Positions 7,542-15,132 of a stretch of 32,035 nucleotides of DNA are shown in pieces. The translations under genes and the position numbers were made by a program. The stretch spans positions 1 to 32,035 of the forward strand of contig CAZFVY010000085.1 in the NCBI GenBank assembly GCA_964522665.1. Reading direction: 5' to 3'. The stretch's first letter is position 1, and every line of letters starts with the position of its first letter. Source of the DNA: CAZFVY01 sp964522665 (GTDB taxonomy: Bacteria; Verrucomicrobiota; Verrucomicrobiia; Limisphaerales; CAZFVY01). The notes beneath the pieces were generated by a model. The model saw nothing but the letters and a program-made list of their open reading frames with translations. It made no database searches and was not told the origin of the DNA.

Positions 7542-8429
7542 TTATTTACGCGGCGCCGAGCCGTCACCCCGCTGGGCGGGGTCGGTGCCGGAGTGGGAAG
7601 CCGGTTCATCGGAGCGCGAAGCAAGACGCGGCGGCGGGGCCTTGAGCTTCTTGTAAATCCAAGTCTCCAGCGGTCGCAGCGGCCGCAACCAGCGGTAAAA
7701 CGGAGAATAGATCAGGCGCAGGCGCACCACCGAGAGAAACATGACCAGCGAAGCCCGCACGAGGGTCTGGGTCACCTTGGACCCGGCGATGTCAGTCCAT
7801 TCCGTCGGGGTTTCGAGCACCGAGAACCCGGCGCGTTTCAGCGCGACCAGTAAGTTCACGTCGAACGCCAGGTCCGCGATTCGCAACGAGGAATGAATTC
7901 GCTCCACCGCCTCGCGCCGCATCACTTTCGCAGGGCATTGGGTGTCCTGAATATTCATCCAAAACAACCCCTCGACGATGGCGTGAAAAACCCGGCTGGT
8001 AAACCGGCGCAGCCAGGTTTGGCTTTGGTGCAGGACCGCGCCGGGAAGCCAGCGCGAGCCAATCACGCAATCATACCCCTCCATCCGCCGAAGCAGGTCG
8101 TGAAACGCTTTGGGCGACGACGCGCCATCCGCGTCCACGAAGCCAATCAAATCGGCGAGCGGAAAGAGCTTCAATCCCTCGATCAAGGCGCCGCCTTTGC
8201 CGATTCGCCCGGGGAAATTGAGCGCGCTGATTTCCGAGTATTCCGCGGCGACGCGATTCACGACGCCCAAAGTGTCATCGACGCAGCCATTGAGCACGAC
8301 CACCACCTTGAATTGTCCGGCGTATTCCCGTCGAAAATACTGGGCGAAATCTCGCAGTACAGGCTCGATCCGCCGCTCCTCGTTATAGGCCGGAATCAGC
8401 AACAAAACACTCGGGATTGGCGCAGCCAC
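7542..8429 (-). CDS. GT2 glycosyltransferase, dolichyl-phosphate beta-glucosyltransferase (ALG5/DPMS)-like
   Basis: A 295-residue GT-A fold enzyme. The donor-binding start is LLLIPAYNEERRI (9-21). GKGGAL (77-82) is the characteristic Gly-Lys-Gly loop, the metal-binding DADG is at 99-102, GSRW is at 124-127, and IQDTQCPAKVM (160-170) matches the DTQCG-F-K signature of polyprenyl-phosphate hexose synthases. The C-terminus is basic and amphipathic and ends in a disordered Ser/Arg/Pro-rich tail. It probably loads glucose or mannose onto undecaprenyl phosphate for use by glycan-assembly enzymes. It converges on the flippase gene with a 36-bp gap. The start codon is GTG at 8429, the first one before the conserved strand, with no clear Shine-Dalgarno sequence. 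Confidence 0.88.
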   Translation of the reverse strand: MAAPIPSVLLLIPAYNEERRIEPVLRDFAQYFRREYAGQFKVVVVLNGCVDDTLGVVNRVAAEYSEISALNFPGRIGKGGALIEGLKLFPLADLIGFVDADGASSPKAFHDLLRRMEGYDCVIGSRWLPGAVLHQSQTWLRRFTSRVFHAIVEGLFWMNIQDTQCPAKVMRREAVERIHSSLRIADLAFDVNLLVALKRAGFSVLETPTEWTDIAGSKVTQTLVRASLVMFLSVVRLRLIYSPFYRWLRPLRPLETWIYKKLKAPPPRLASRSDEPASHSGTDPAQRGDGSAPRK

Positions 8430-8677
8430 GCGGTGTGCTTACCAAAACAGCCCGCGAAAGCAATGCCATTCAATGGGCTATCCAATTGACCGCCCGTTTT
8501 GAGTCTTTCTGGGGGCTTCGACGGCAGACGACAGGCCGATTCATAGTTGGAGTCGGCGGTGGTTGCTTCCGTCCGAATTCAGCTTCCGGTGCATTTCGCG
8601 ATGTGCTGATAATACGTTAAACCCGTCAAATTGCCCAGCGAATCGGATCGGTTTCAATTGACTTTCAACATAAAAAG

Positions 8678-8689
8678 CGCAATGTTGCG
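8678..8689 (+). promoter_or_regulatory. Palindrome directly upstream of the AAA ATPase start
   Basis: CGCAA-TG-TTGCG ends two bases before the TTATGA that contains the start codon. A TTGACT box at 8658-8663 lies 17 bp upstream of AATGTT (8681-8686), which would be a weak -10 placed inside the palindrome and would give a nearly leaderless transcript. The arrangement would suit an operator that blocks transcription or translation of the defence-like pair. The half-sites are only 5 bp, so chance is possible. Confidence 0.2.
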
Positions 8690-8691
8690 TT

Positions 8692-9888
8692 ATGATCAGT
8701 CGAATTGAGATCGAAAACTTCTTCTCCATCGCAGAGCGGCAAGTCTTGGATTTCACCGTGCCCGCCAATGCCCCGGATTTGGCGTGCTTCCGGGATTCTC
8801 CGGCCGCCCCGGGTCAGAGATTGCCTGTCGCGGTGGGGATTTATGGGCCGAACGCATCGGGCAAATCCACGGTTCTGCGCGCGGTCGCGAGGGCTTCCGT
8901 ATTCGCGCGGAATAGCTTCGGCTTGGCGCCAGACGCCCTCATCCCTTGGATCCATCCGTACGCTCAAAAAGATTGGTTGAATCGGCCGACGAGAATTAAG
9001 TTGGAGTTTATCGGTCGGTGTTTGGAAAAAAACCAACCTGGTCATTATCGTTACGAGTTGGAGATAAGCCACGATGAGACCCGTTTCGGTAAATCGGTGA
9101 GTTACGAATCATTGTCGTGTGCGCCCAAAGGGAGGTATCGTCGGGTTTTTGAGCGTTCGGGTCAGAAATTCTCGTTTGGGCGGGAGTTTGGGATCGGCGA
9201 CAACGATCCCCGGGCCGAGAGCATTCGTCCCAACGCGAGCGTCATCAGTACTCTCGCGCAACATAATCACCCGATCGCGCTCGAGCTTATCGCCATCTTT
9301 CGAGAGTGGATGACGAATACGCCGTTCGGCCTCACCAAAGCCTCGCAGGGATTGATTGGCGCTCTAAATACCTACTCGGAAAGACCCGAGTATCGGACCG
9401 CGCTGAATCGGGAGCTTTCCCGGCTCGACCTCGGACTTGAGGAGATGGAGCTTTCTGCCGGAAGAGACGGGCCTCGGGCGACGTTCAAACATTTCGGTTT
9501 GGATTGCGAAATATTGCTGGAGGAAGAATCAACCGGAACTCGACGGTTTATCGAACTGTTTCCGAAAATCCAAGCTTCGCTCGACAGCGGCGGCGTGGCG
9601 GTCATCGACGAGTTAGATATTCACGTTCACCCAAATCTAATGCCGGAGATTATTCGCTGGTATTATGACCGGCGGCGCAACCCAAAGGGGGCGCAACTTT
9701 TGTTCACCGCGCATAATCCGGCCATCCTTGCCGAGTTGGAAAAGGAGCAAGTTTTTTTTACGGAGAAACCCAGCGGAGAGGCGACTCGTGTTTACGGCGC
9801 CCGCGAAATCAAAGGATTGCGCCGTGAGCCGAGCTTGATGAAGAAGTACCTCTCAGGCGAACTCGGCGCTGTACCTCAAATCGGGTGA
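8692..9888 (+). CDS. AAA family ATPase, RloA/AbiLi-like (AAA_15/AAA_21)
   Basis: A 398-residue ABC/OLD-type ATPase. The N-terminal strand ISRIEIENFFSI is the usual start of AAA_15 proteins. Walker A is GPNASGKST (52-60), the signature-like motif is EEESTGTRR (277-285), Walker B is VAVIDELD (302-309), and the switch histidine is H341 in LLFTAHNPAIL. The tail (REPSLMKKYLSGELGAVP) corresponds to the tail of RloA proteins, which often ends with a Y-L-x-G-x-x-G-A-x-P pattern. In phage-defence operons such ATPases sense infection and control a Toprim-like partner. The partner gene overlaps by 4 bp (GTGA), so the two are translationally coupled. Base composition is lower in GC than the flanks, consistent with transfer. 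PARIS AriA is an alternative relative. Confidence 0.85.
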   Translation: MISRIEIENFFSIAERQVLDFTVPANAPDLACFRDSPAAPGQRLPVAVGIYGPNASGKSTVLRAVARASVFARNSFGLAPDALIPWIHPYAQKDWLNRPTRIKLEFIGRCLEKNQPGHYRYELEISHDETRFGKSVSYESLSCAPKGRYRRVFERSGQKFSFGREFGIGDNDPRAESIRPNASVISTLAQHNHPIALELIAIFREWMTNTPFGLTKASQGLIGALNTYSERPEYRTALNRELSRLDLGLEEMELSAGRDGPRATFKHFGLDCEILLEEESTGTRRFIELFPKIQASLDSGGVAVIDELDIHVHPNLMPEIIRWYYDRRRNPKGAQLLFTAHNPAILAELEKEQVFFTEKPSGEATRVYGAREIKGLRREPSLMKKYLSGELGAVPQIG

Positions 9889-10454
9889 TCAATCGTAGGC
9901 CAGTGATTAAGCCGCGGACCCGTTTCTTTTTGGCCGTTGAGGGCGAGAGTGAGCGGGCGTTTGTAAGGTGGCTTCAAGCGCAGTCGCGAGCGGTAACGCA
10001 TATTTATCTCGAGCCCCATTTGCTCGATGGAGGCGGATTTCGATCAATGTTGGATAAGGCGGAGCAGTTGCACGATCAGCAATGCCGAGTCAACGGTCCG
10101 TACCGAGCACGATTCATTATTGTGGATGCCGATCGCGCCGATTCGGGTGATTGGTCGATTGAGAAGTTGAGGCGCGAGGCGTCTAGAAAATCATTTATCC
10201 TCTGCGCCCAGCGTCCGAATCACGAGGGACTCTTGCTTAGAATGTTTTCTGGCATGCACAGGGAAAAAGCCACCGCCAGCGCCGTAGCGGCGCAACTTTG
10301 CGTTCGTTGGCCGAACTACCGAAAACCCGCGAATGCGTTTGATCTTCTGCGCCGTTTTGCGTTGGCGGACCTCGTCCGGCTGGCTGAATTCGACGGAGAG
10401 GTAAGGAATCTGTTGCAACGAATCGGCCTACTCCCACGAAACCGCACCAAGTAG
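9885..10454 (+). CDS. RloB/AbiLii-like Toprim-fold protein
   Basis: A 189-residue protein beginning at a GTG that overlaps the ATPase stop codon. The N-terminus FFLAVEGESERAFVRWL (14-30) has the E-G-x-S/T-E pattern of Toprim-like RloB proteins, with E19 as the expected metal-binding Glu. The second acidic motif is FIIVDADR (77-84, D81 and D83). Residues 110-121 (RPNHEGLLLRMF) fit the RloB P-x-x-E-x-x-x-L-L-x-x-F segment, but the usual Phe is His and the Trp is absent, so this is a divergent member. RloB relatives are thought to be the effector of the RloA/RloB or AbiL pair, probably a nuclease acting on nucleic acid. It is shorter than PARIS AriB (about 300 aa), which favours the RloB assignment. 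Confidence 0.75.
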   Translation: MINRRPVIKPRTRFFLAVEGESERAFVRWLQAQSRAVTHIYLEPHLLDGGGFRSMLDKAEQLHDQQCRVNGPYRARFIIVDADRADSGDWSIEKLRREASRKSFILCAQRPNHEGLLLRMFSGMHREKATASAVAAQLCVRWPNYRKPANAFDLLRRFALADLVRLAEFDGEVRNLLQRIGLLPRNRTK

Positions 10455-10588
10455 GGCTGGAAGCCGAATCATGTCGCGGGCTACCGGTTCCCAGGCGATG
10501 CGGCCGTTTTGTGGACCGTCAGGATCATAATAACCCGGAGTCCGTCGGGGTGGAGTCTCTTCACTCTGTTGGAGTCGTCCAAACCGCC

Positions 10589-13564
10589 TCACTCCGCCGT
10601 CACGATGTATTCGAGCAGGTCGGCCACATCCTGAGGTTTCAGGCCGGCTTCGAGGCCCTCGGGCATCAGGGACTGGCCGAGGCTGCGGAGGCGTTCGAGG
10701 TTCGAGCGGAGGATCACGCTTTCGTCGCCGTTCGCGCGGCGGAGCGTGACGCTACCGGCGGACTCGGCGGCGACCAGGCCGGACAGACTTTGGCCGTCTT
10801 TGGTCTCGACGAGGTAGTTCAAGTAACGTGGCGCGACTTCGCGGTTGGGGTCGAGGACATTGGTGAGCATCGTTTCCTTCCCGCTCGATTTCACGCTGGC
10901 GAGGTCAGGGCCAACGGCGCTGCCTTGGCCCGCCAAGCGATGGCATTGCGCGCAGCGTTCGAGGTAAATCGCGCGTCCGTGCGCGGGTTGTCCCACGAGG
11001 TTCAGCGCCGGCAGGTAGGCGTTGATGACGTCTTGGCGAGCGCGGGCGGGATTGTCGCCGAGGATCCTGGCCGCCTGCGCGCGCAGCGTCGGGTCGCGAT
11101 GTTCGCGCAGCAATTTGATTTGGGTGCTGGAAAGCTCGGAGCGGAGGACTTCTCCCTTTTCCAGCGCGGCCAAGAGCGCGCCGACCCGATCGGATCGCGA
11201 CAGCAGCGCGGTCAGCGCCTTGCCCCGCAACCCCGGCGTGAGGTAAGCCCATTGTTGGAGCAGGCCGGCGGAAACACGCGCGTCGCGAAAACGCGCCAGG
11301 GCGTCGATCACCGCGAATTGAAGCGGTTCGGATTGGCTGGTTTTCAACAGGGAGATCAGGAGCGGACCGACGTCGTCGAAACGAGTCATGCCAAGGAGTT
11401 GGATGGCTTCAAGTCGAGCCGGCTCGGAGCGAGCGCCGTCCAGCGCCGTATCGCGCGCTAATGACTGAATGCGCGCCAGTTTTCCTAACGCATCGACCTG
11501 TGAAAGTGAATGTCCGCCGCGCTGCAAGCCTTCGCCTAACGCCCGCGCGAGACTGAACGCCAGGCCCGGTTCGTTGGCTTGCGCGGCATAGTCCAAAACA
11601 TCGTTCACCGCCGCTGATTCGTCGCGTGCGCCGATGACGCCGCCTAGCTCGGCGAGAAAACGTTGACCACCGGCTGATTGCCCCAACCCAGTGTCGGCGG
11701 TCGCGGCGGCGAAAAGCTGCCGCTCGATTCCGGCCGAGGAACTTAACGTTGCGGCGCGCGTCCAGGCGTCGTCGGCGTCGTGGCGGACGACCGTGGAAAG
11801 AACCTGGACGCGTTCGGGGCGATCGGTCTGGCCGGCGGTGAACGCCAATTGGTAGCGAACGCGCGGGTCGGGATCGTTCGCAAGGGACGCGAGTTTGGTC
11901 CAGATCGTGGTCGAGGATTTGGGCTCGGAGAGGAAACGCTCCGACAGCCGAATCGCGTGCTCCCGCACGGCGCTGTCCGCGTCGGCCAGTCCCGCGTCGA
12001 TGTCGGCGGAACTAAGCGCGTTCATACCGTCGAGGGCGTAGAGCGCGTGGAGTCGTCCCAGCGCGGACGGGGAGTTTTTCGAAAGCCCGCGCAAGAGCGG
12101 AACGGCCGCGCGGTCTTGACGCTCGTAGAGCAGTCGCGCGACGGTGTCGCGGTACCAGCCGTTCGGATTAGCCAGCGTTGACACGAGCTCGCGGGTCGAG
12201 GCTTTGCCTAAACGCGGCGGTTTGGGCTGGCGAAACCCGTCTGGCACGATGCGATAAATGCGGCCGCGATCGTTCCCGCTGTTCAAATCGAGATGCTTTT
12301 TCAGTGACTGCGGCAAGGACCACGGGTGTTCGATGATCTCGCGATACATGTCGATCACGTACAAAGTCCCGTCCGGCGCGTTGGCGAATTGGACCGGCCG
12401 AAACCAGGTGTCGGTGGAGGCGAGGAATTCGACCTTTTGCTCATCGGGCGCGCGGGCCGCTCTCAGGCTGGCGCCGTCGGGTGAAAGGACCTTGCGATGC
12501 GCCAGGTTGCTGCCGCAATCGGCTACGAAGGCGTTGTCGCGATAATCGGACGGCCACGCGTCGCCGCGATAAATCGTGATGCCCGTCGCGCCAGTGAAAT
12601 AGCCCGACGGACGCCCGCCGCCTTCGATCGGCCCTGGCACCAGGCCAGCCACCCGCCAGCGCGTCCGAATCACCCGCCACGGTTCGTCGGGGCTGATGCG
12701 ATAGACCTCCGCGGCCGGGCCATCGACCGCGATCTCCGCGAGGACCGGTGGCATCGCGTAGAAGGGATTGCGTCCGCCGTAACGCTCCTCATACATCACG
12801 AGTTGAATGTGACTGCTGTTGCTGCAAACAAACTTCCGACCCCGGCTATCGAAGCTAAGGCCATACTGTCCGCCGCCTGATTCCGAGGCCATCGTCCTTG
12901 ACCGTGGCTCGATCGTGAAGTCGCGCCCGCGCAAGTCCAACGGTTTGATGTTCGGGTTACTCAGATTGGTGATCACGCCACCGTTCGCCCCGGTCGCGCC
13001 GTGGATGCGGTTGTCCAGACCCCAGGTGAAGCTGTTGAACAACTGTTGCACGTTGAGTCGCTCCACGCTGGAACCGAAGCCGGTAAAGACCGTTTCCCGC
13101 GTGTCCGCCACGCCGTCGCCGTTCGTGTCCTTCAAATAATAGACGTCGGGCGTCGCGCCGACGAAGACCCCGCCGCCGTAACAAATCACCGCCGTCGGCC
13201 ACGCCAAGCCCTCGGCGAAGACCGTGCTCTTGTCGAAACGGCCATCGCCGTCGGTGTCCTCGAGCAGGCGAATTCGCCCCAGGCGCTCGTCGCGCCGCTC
13301 CGAATAATCGCGCATCTCAACCACGTAGAGCCGGCCGTTTTCGTCGAAGGACATCGCAATCGGGTCCACGACCAACGGCTCCGACGCCACCAGTTCGACG
13401 TGGAAACCAGGCTTGACGCGAAAGGTGGCCGGGGTTTGGTTCGGCTCGACGGGGGGAAAATGAGGCAATTCCTTTAGATTCACCTCCGGCTCGGCCGCGG
13501 AACCGAGACCACCAAACCAAAGCGGCAACAGAGCCAGGCCGATCCACCAGCGCGGGAATCTCAT
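10589..13564 (-). CDS. Secreted PVC-type membrane-bound dehydrogenase with HEAT-like repeats and cytochrome c domain
   Basis: A 991-residue exported protein. A signal peptide (residues 1-23, ending GLGSAAEPE) precedes a beta-propeller-like dehydrogenase domain (about 45-450; FRVKPGFHVELVASEP, AMSFDENGRLYVVEMRDY). Two Asp-rich calcium-loop motifs, DTDGDGRFD and DTNGDGVAD, lie in it. About 470-840 is helical with HEAT-like repeats. The C-terminal domain (about 855-991) binds haem c covalently through CAQCH (C871, C874, H875), followed by GSAVGPDLASV and a carboxy-terminal PQDVADLLEYIV. This domain order is known from Planctomycetes and Verrucomicrobia, where such proteins are abundant but their substrates are unknown; sugar or polysaccharide-derived alcohols are often suggested. 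It is probably periplasmic. The gene stands alone, about 135 bp from the converging RloB-like gene. Confidence 0.92.
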   Translation of the reverse strand: MRFPRWWIGLALLPLWFGGLGSAAEPEVNLKELPHFPPVEPNQTPATFRVKPGFHVELVASEPLVVDPIAMSFDENGRLYVVEMRDYSERRDERLGRIRLLEDTDGDGRFDKSTVFAEGLAWPTAVICYGGGVFVGATPDVYYLKDTNGDGVADTRETVFTGFGSSVERLNVQQLFNSFTWGLDNRIHGATGANGGVITNLSNPNIKPLDLRGRDFTIEPRSRTMASESGGGQYGLSFDSRGRKFVCSNSSHIQLVMYEERYGGRNPFYAMPPVLAEIAVDGPAAEVYRISPDEPWRVIRTRWRVAGLVPGPIEGGGRPSGYFTGATGITIYRGDAWPSDYRDNAFVADCGSNLAHRKVLSPDGASLRAARAPDEQKVEFLASTDTWFRPVQFANAPDGTLYVIDMYREIIEHPWSLPQSLKKHLDLNSGNDRGRIYRIVPDGFRQPKPPRLGKASTRELVSTLANPNGWYRDTVARLLYERQDRAAVPLLRGLSKNSPSALGRLHALYALDGMNALSSADIDAGLADADSAVREHAIRLSERFLSEPKSSTTIWTKLASLANDPDPRVRYQLAFTAGQTDRPERVQVLSTVVRHDADDAWTRAATLSSSAGIERQLFAAATADTGLGQSAGGQRFLAELGGVIGARDESAAVNDVLDYAAQANEPGLAFSLARALGEGLQRGGHSLSQVDALGKLARIQSLARDTALDGARSEPARLEAIQLLGMTRFDDVGPLLISLLKTSQSEPLQFAVIDALARFRDARVSAGLLQQWAYLTPGLRGKALTALLSRSDRVGALLAALEKGEVLRSELSSTQIKLLREHRDPTLRAQAARILGDNPARARQDVINAYLPALNLVGQPAHGRAIYLERCAQCHRLAGQGSAVGPDLASVKSSGKETMLTNVLDPNREVAPRYLNYLVETKDGQSLSGLVAAESAGSVTLRRANGDESVILRSNLERLRSLGQSLMPEGLEAGLKPQDVADLLEYIVTAE

Positions 13565-14059
13565 GACCTCAAGAGAGCAGGAATGCCAAGCGCAGGCCAG
13601 ATATTTTTCGGCGCGGAGCGGCGTTCCGAGGCGCTCCGGCTACCCCGGTATCAGCGGGAAGCCGGCGCAAGCGCGTTGGCTCGGCGTGGAGACCGGTGCG
13701 AAGGGGTAAGGCTTGAGCGCGCATCGTCGCGTCGAGGCGCGCCGGCGGCGCGATTCCCACGCCGACCCCTTGCGGTGATGAACCGAAGACCTGCGCTCTC
13801 GATCGGCCCTCGCTCGGCGCGCGAACCAAATCGCGCAACTGATTGACGCGGAACTGACTTGAGGCAAACCGCGCGGCTGGAGGAAGGCGCGGTTTTGTTT
13901 TTCGAAGCGCCGGGTTGTGGCCGAAAACTTGCTGTAAAATAATGGTCTGGAAAAGCAGTTTTCGCGTTGAACGGCGAGTGCGCCCGCCCTATTTTCACCG
14001 GGCGCGCGGGCCGGACGCGGGCTGGCAGTGAACGATAAACGGAAAGCAAGCAAATCAGG
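13565..14059. other. Intergenic region, no gene seen
   Basis: About 495 bp between the divergent PVC haem gene and the CBM48-like gene. It should contain promoters for both, but I cannot point to convincing boxes. A 7-bp hairpin lies at 13614-13620/13632-13638 (CGGAGCG and CGCTCCG). Frames through it are Arg/Ala/Pro-rich on both strands and look noncoding. Confidence 0.6.
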
Positions 14060-14377
14060 ATGCACTATAACGGCAGGAATTCGATAGGGACCACGAAGCG
14101 CCTCGCGAGCAAAAGTGGGGTGGTATCGGTCAATTTCATTTGCTCAGCGCCCGAGGCGCGGCACGTCTCCGTGATTGGGGATTTTAACGATTGGCAACCC
14201 GAGGCAAACCCGATGCGGCGGCAACCGGACGGCGCCTGGTGGTTGCAGCTGCAGATCAGTCCAGGGCATCACCACTACCAATTCCTCGTGGATGGCAAAC
14301 CAATCCTCGATCCCCGCGCGCAAGGGGTCGCCAGGAATCAGCAAAACCAGCGTGTATCGTTGATCGCGGTCAGTTGA
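14060..14377 (+). CDS. Isoamylase early-set/CBM48 (AMPK glycogen-binding) domain protein
   Basis: A 105-residue stand-alone carbohydrate-binding domain. The segment SVIGDFNDWQPEANPMRRQPDGAW (about 37-60) and the following LQISPGHHHYQFLVDGKPILDP (about 64-85) are the typical CBM48/AMPK-beta features, with the sugar-stacking Trp of FNDW and the F-L-V-D-G-K turn. The protein has no signal peptide, so it is expected in the cytosol, where it may bind glycogen or regulate a glycogen enzyme. No glycogen-pathway gene is in the window. The start is the ATG at 14060. It converges on tadA. Confidence 0.88.
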   Translation: MHYNGRNSIGTTKRLASKSGVVSVNFICSAPEARHVSVIGDFNDWQPEANPMRRQPDGAWWLQLQISPGHHHYQFLVDGKPILDPRAQGVARNQQNQRVSLIAVS

Positions 14378-14469
14378 GCCGCCGCCAACTAGGCCGCCAA
14401 CCGGGGGCGCAGGCGCGGAGCGGACGATGACGGGAGAAGTTGAGCCTGGGTTGAAAGCCGGGGCCGCTG

Positions 14470-14484
14470 CGGGTTAAAAACCCG
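14470..14484. repeat. Short hairpin between convergent genes
   Basis: CGGGTT (14470-14475) and AACCCG (14479-14484) flank an AAA loop. The wider string GGGTTAAAAACCCGTGCTAC looks like a dispersed intergenic motif in this kind of genome. It could serve as a bidirectional terminator between the CBM48-like gene and tadA, but it is short. Confidence 0.3.
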
Positions 14485-14581
14485 TGCTACGGAGGCAACG
14501 CTCGCCGGTTTCTCGTGGCGTCGCCCGGGGCGTCACCGCCGACTTCCGGTCGCGATTTTCGCTCCCGTCAGTCCGGCCGAG

Positions 14582-15085
14582 TCACTCCGACGCCGGCGCC
14601 GCGCGGGTTTTGGCGCGTTGTTCGGCGAAGAACGTTTGAATGAGCGACCGGCATTCCAACTCGCGGACCCCGGCGGTGATTTCGCAGCGGTGGTTCAACG
14701 TCGGAAACTGCAGGAGATTCATGGCCCCGCCCGCGGCGCCGGCCTTCGGGTCGCCGAGGCCAAAAACCACTCGCGCTAGCCGCACATGCACGACGGCTCC
14801 GGCGCACATCGGACAAGGTTCCTTCGTCACGTAGAGCGTGCAATCGGTCAAGCGCCAGTCGCCGACCGCCGCTTCGGCTTGGGTCAGCGCGAGCATCTCG
14901 GCGTGGGCGGTGGCGTCCTTCAAAGTTTCCACCTGGTTGAACGCCCGGGCGATGATCCGCCCCTCGCGCGCGACGACCGCGCCGACCGGTACTTCGCCCG
15001 CCTCGAACGCGCGCGCCGCCTGACGCAGCGCTTCGCCCATGAAGTAGTGATCACTCTGAAGATCAATGATCGGCGGCTCGTTCAC
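14582..15085 (-). CDS. tadA: tRNA adenosine(34) deaminase TadA
   Basis: A 167-residue zinc-dependent deaminase that converts adenosine-34 to inosine in the anticodon of tRNA-Arg(ACG), allowing wobble decoding. H61-A-E63 is the catalytic motif with zinc ligand H61 and proton shuttle E63, and PCPMC gives ligands C91 and C94. The spacing and EVPVGAVV (31-38) match bacterial TadA. The GTG start at 15085 keeps the N-terminal helix (DHYFMGEALRQA), which aligns with HEYWMRHALTLA of E. coli TadA; the in-frame ATG at 15040 would truncate it. C-terminal residues 140-167 add the usual basic extension. It follows the M1 aminopeptidase gene on the same strand with a 47-bp gap. Confidence 0.95.
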   Translation of the reverse strand: MNEPPIIDLQSDHYFMGEALRQAARAFEAGEVPVGAVVAREGRIIARAFNQVETLKDATAHAEMLALTQAEAAVGDWRLTDCTLYVTKEPCPMCAGAVVHVRLARVVFGLGDPKAGAAGGAMNLLQFPTLNHRCEITAGVRELECRSLIQTFFAEQRAKTRAAPASE

Positions 15086-15132
15086 GGTCCGGTCGAGTGG
15101 ATTGGATTGAGACGAAGGAAGTGGCGTGCGAC

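Noticed and set aside
10511..11461. Long plus-strand frame (316 codons) antisense to the PVC haem gene
   Set aside because: It is a compositional shadow in high-GC DNA; the minus-strand frame carries the signal peptide and CAQCH motif and explains the region fully.
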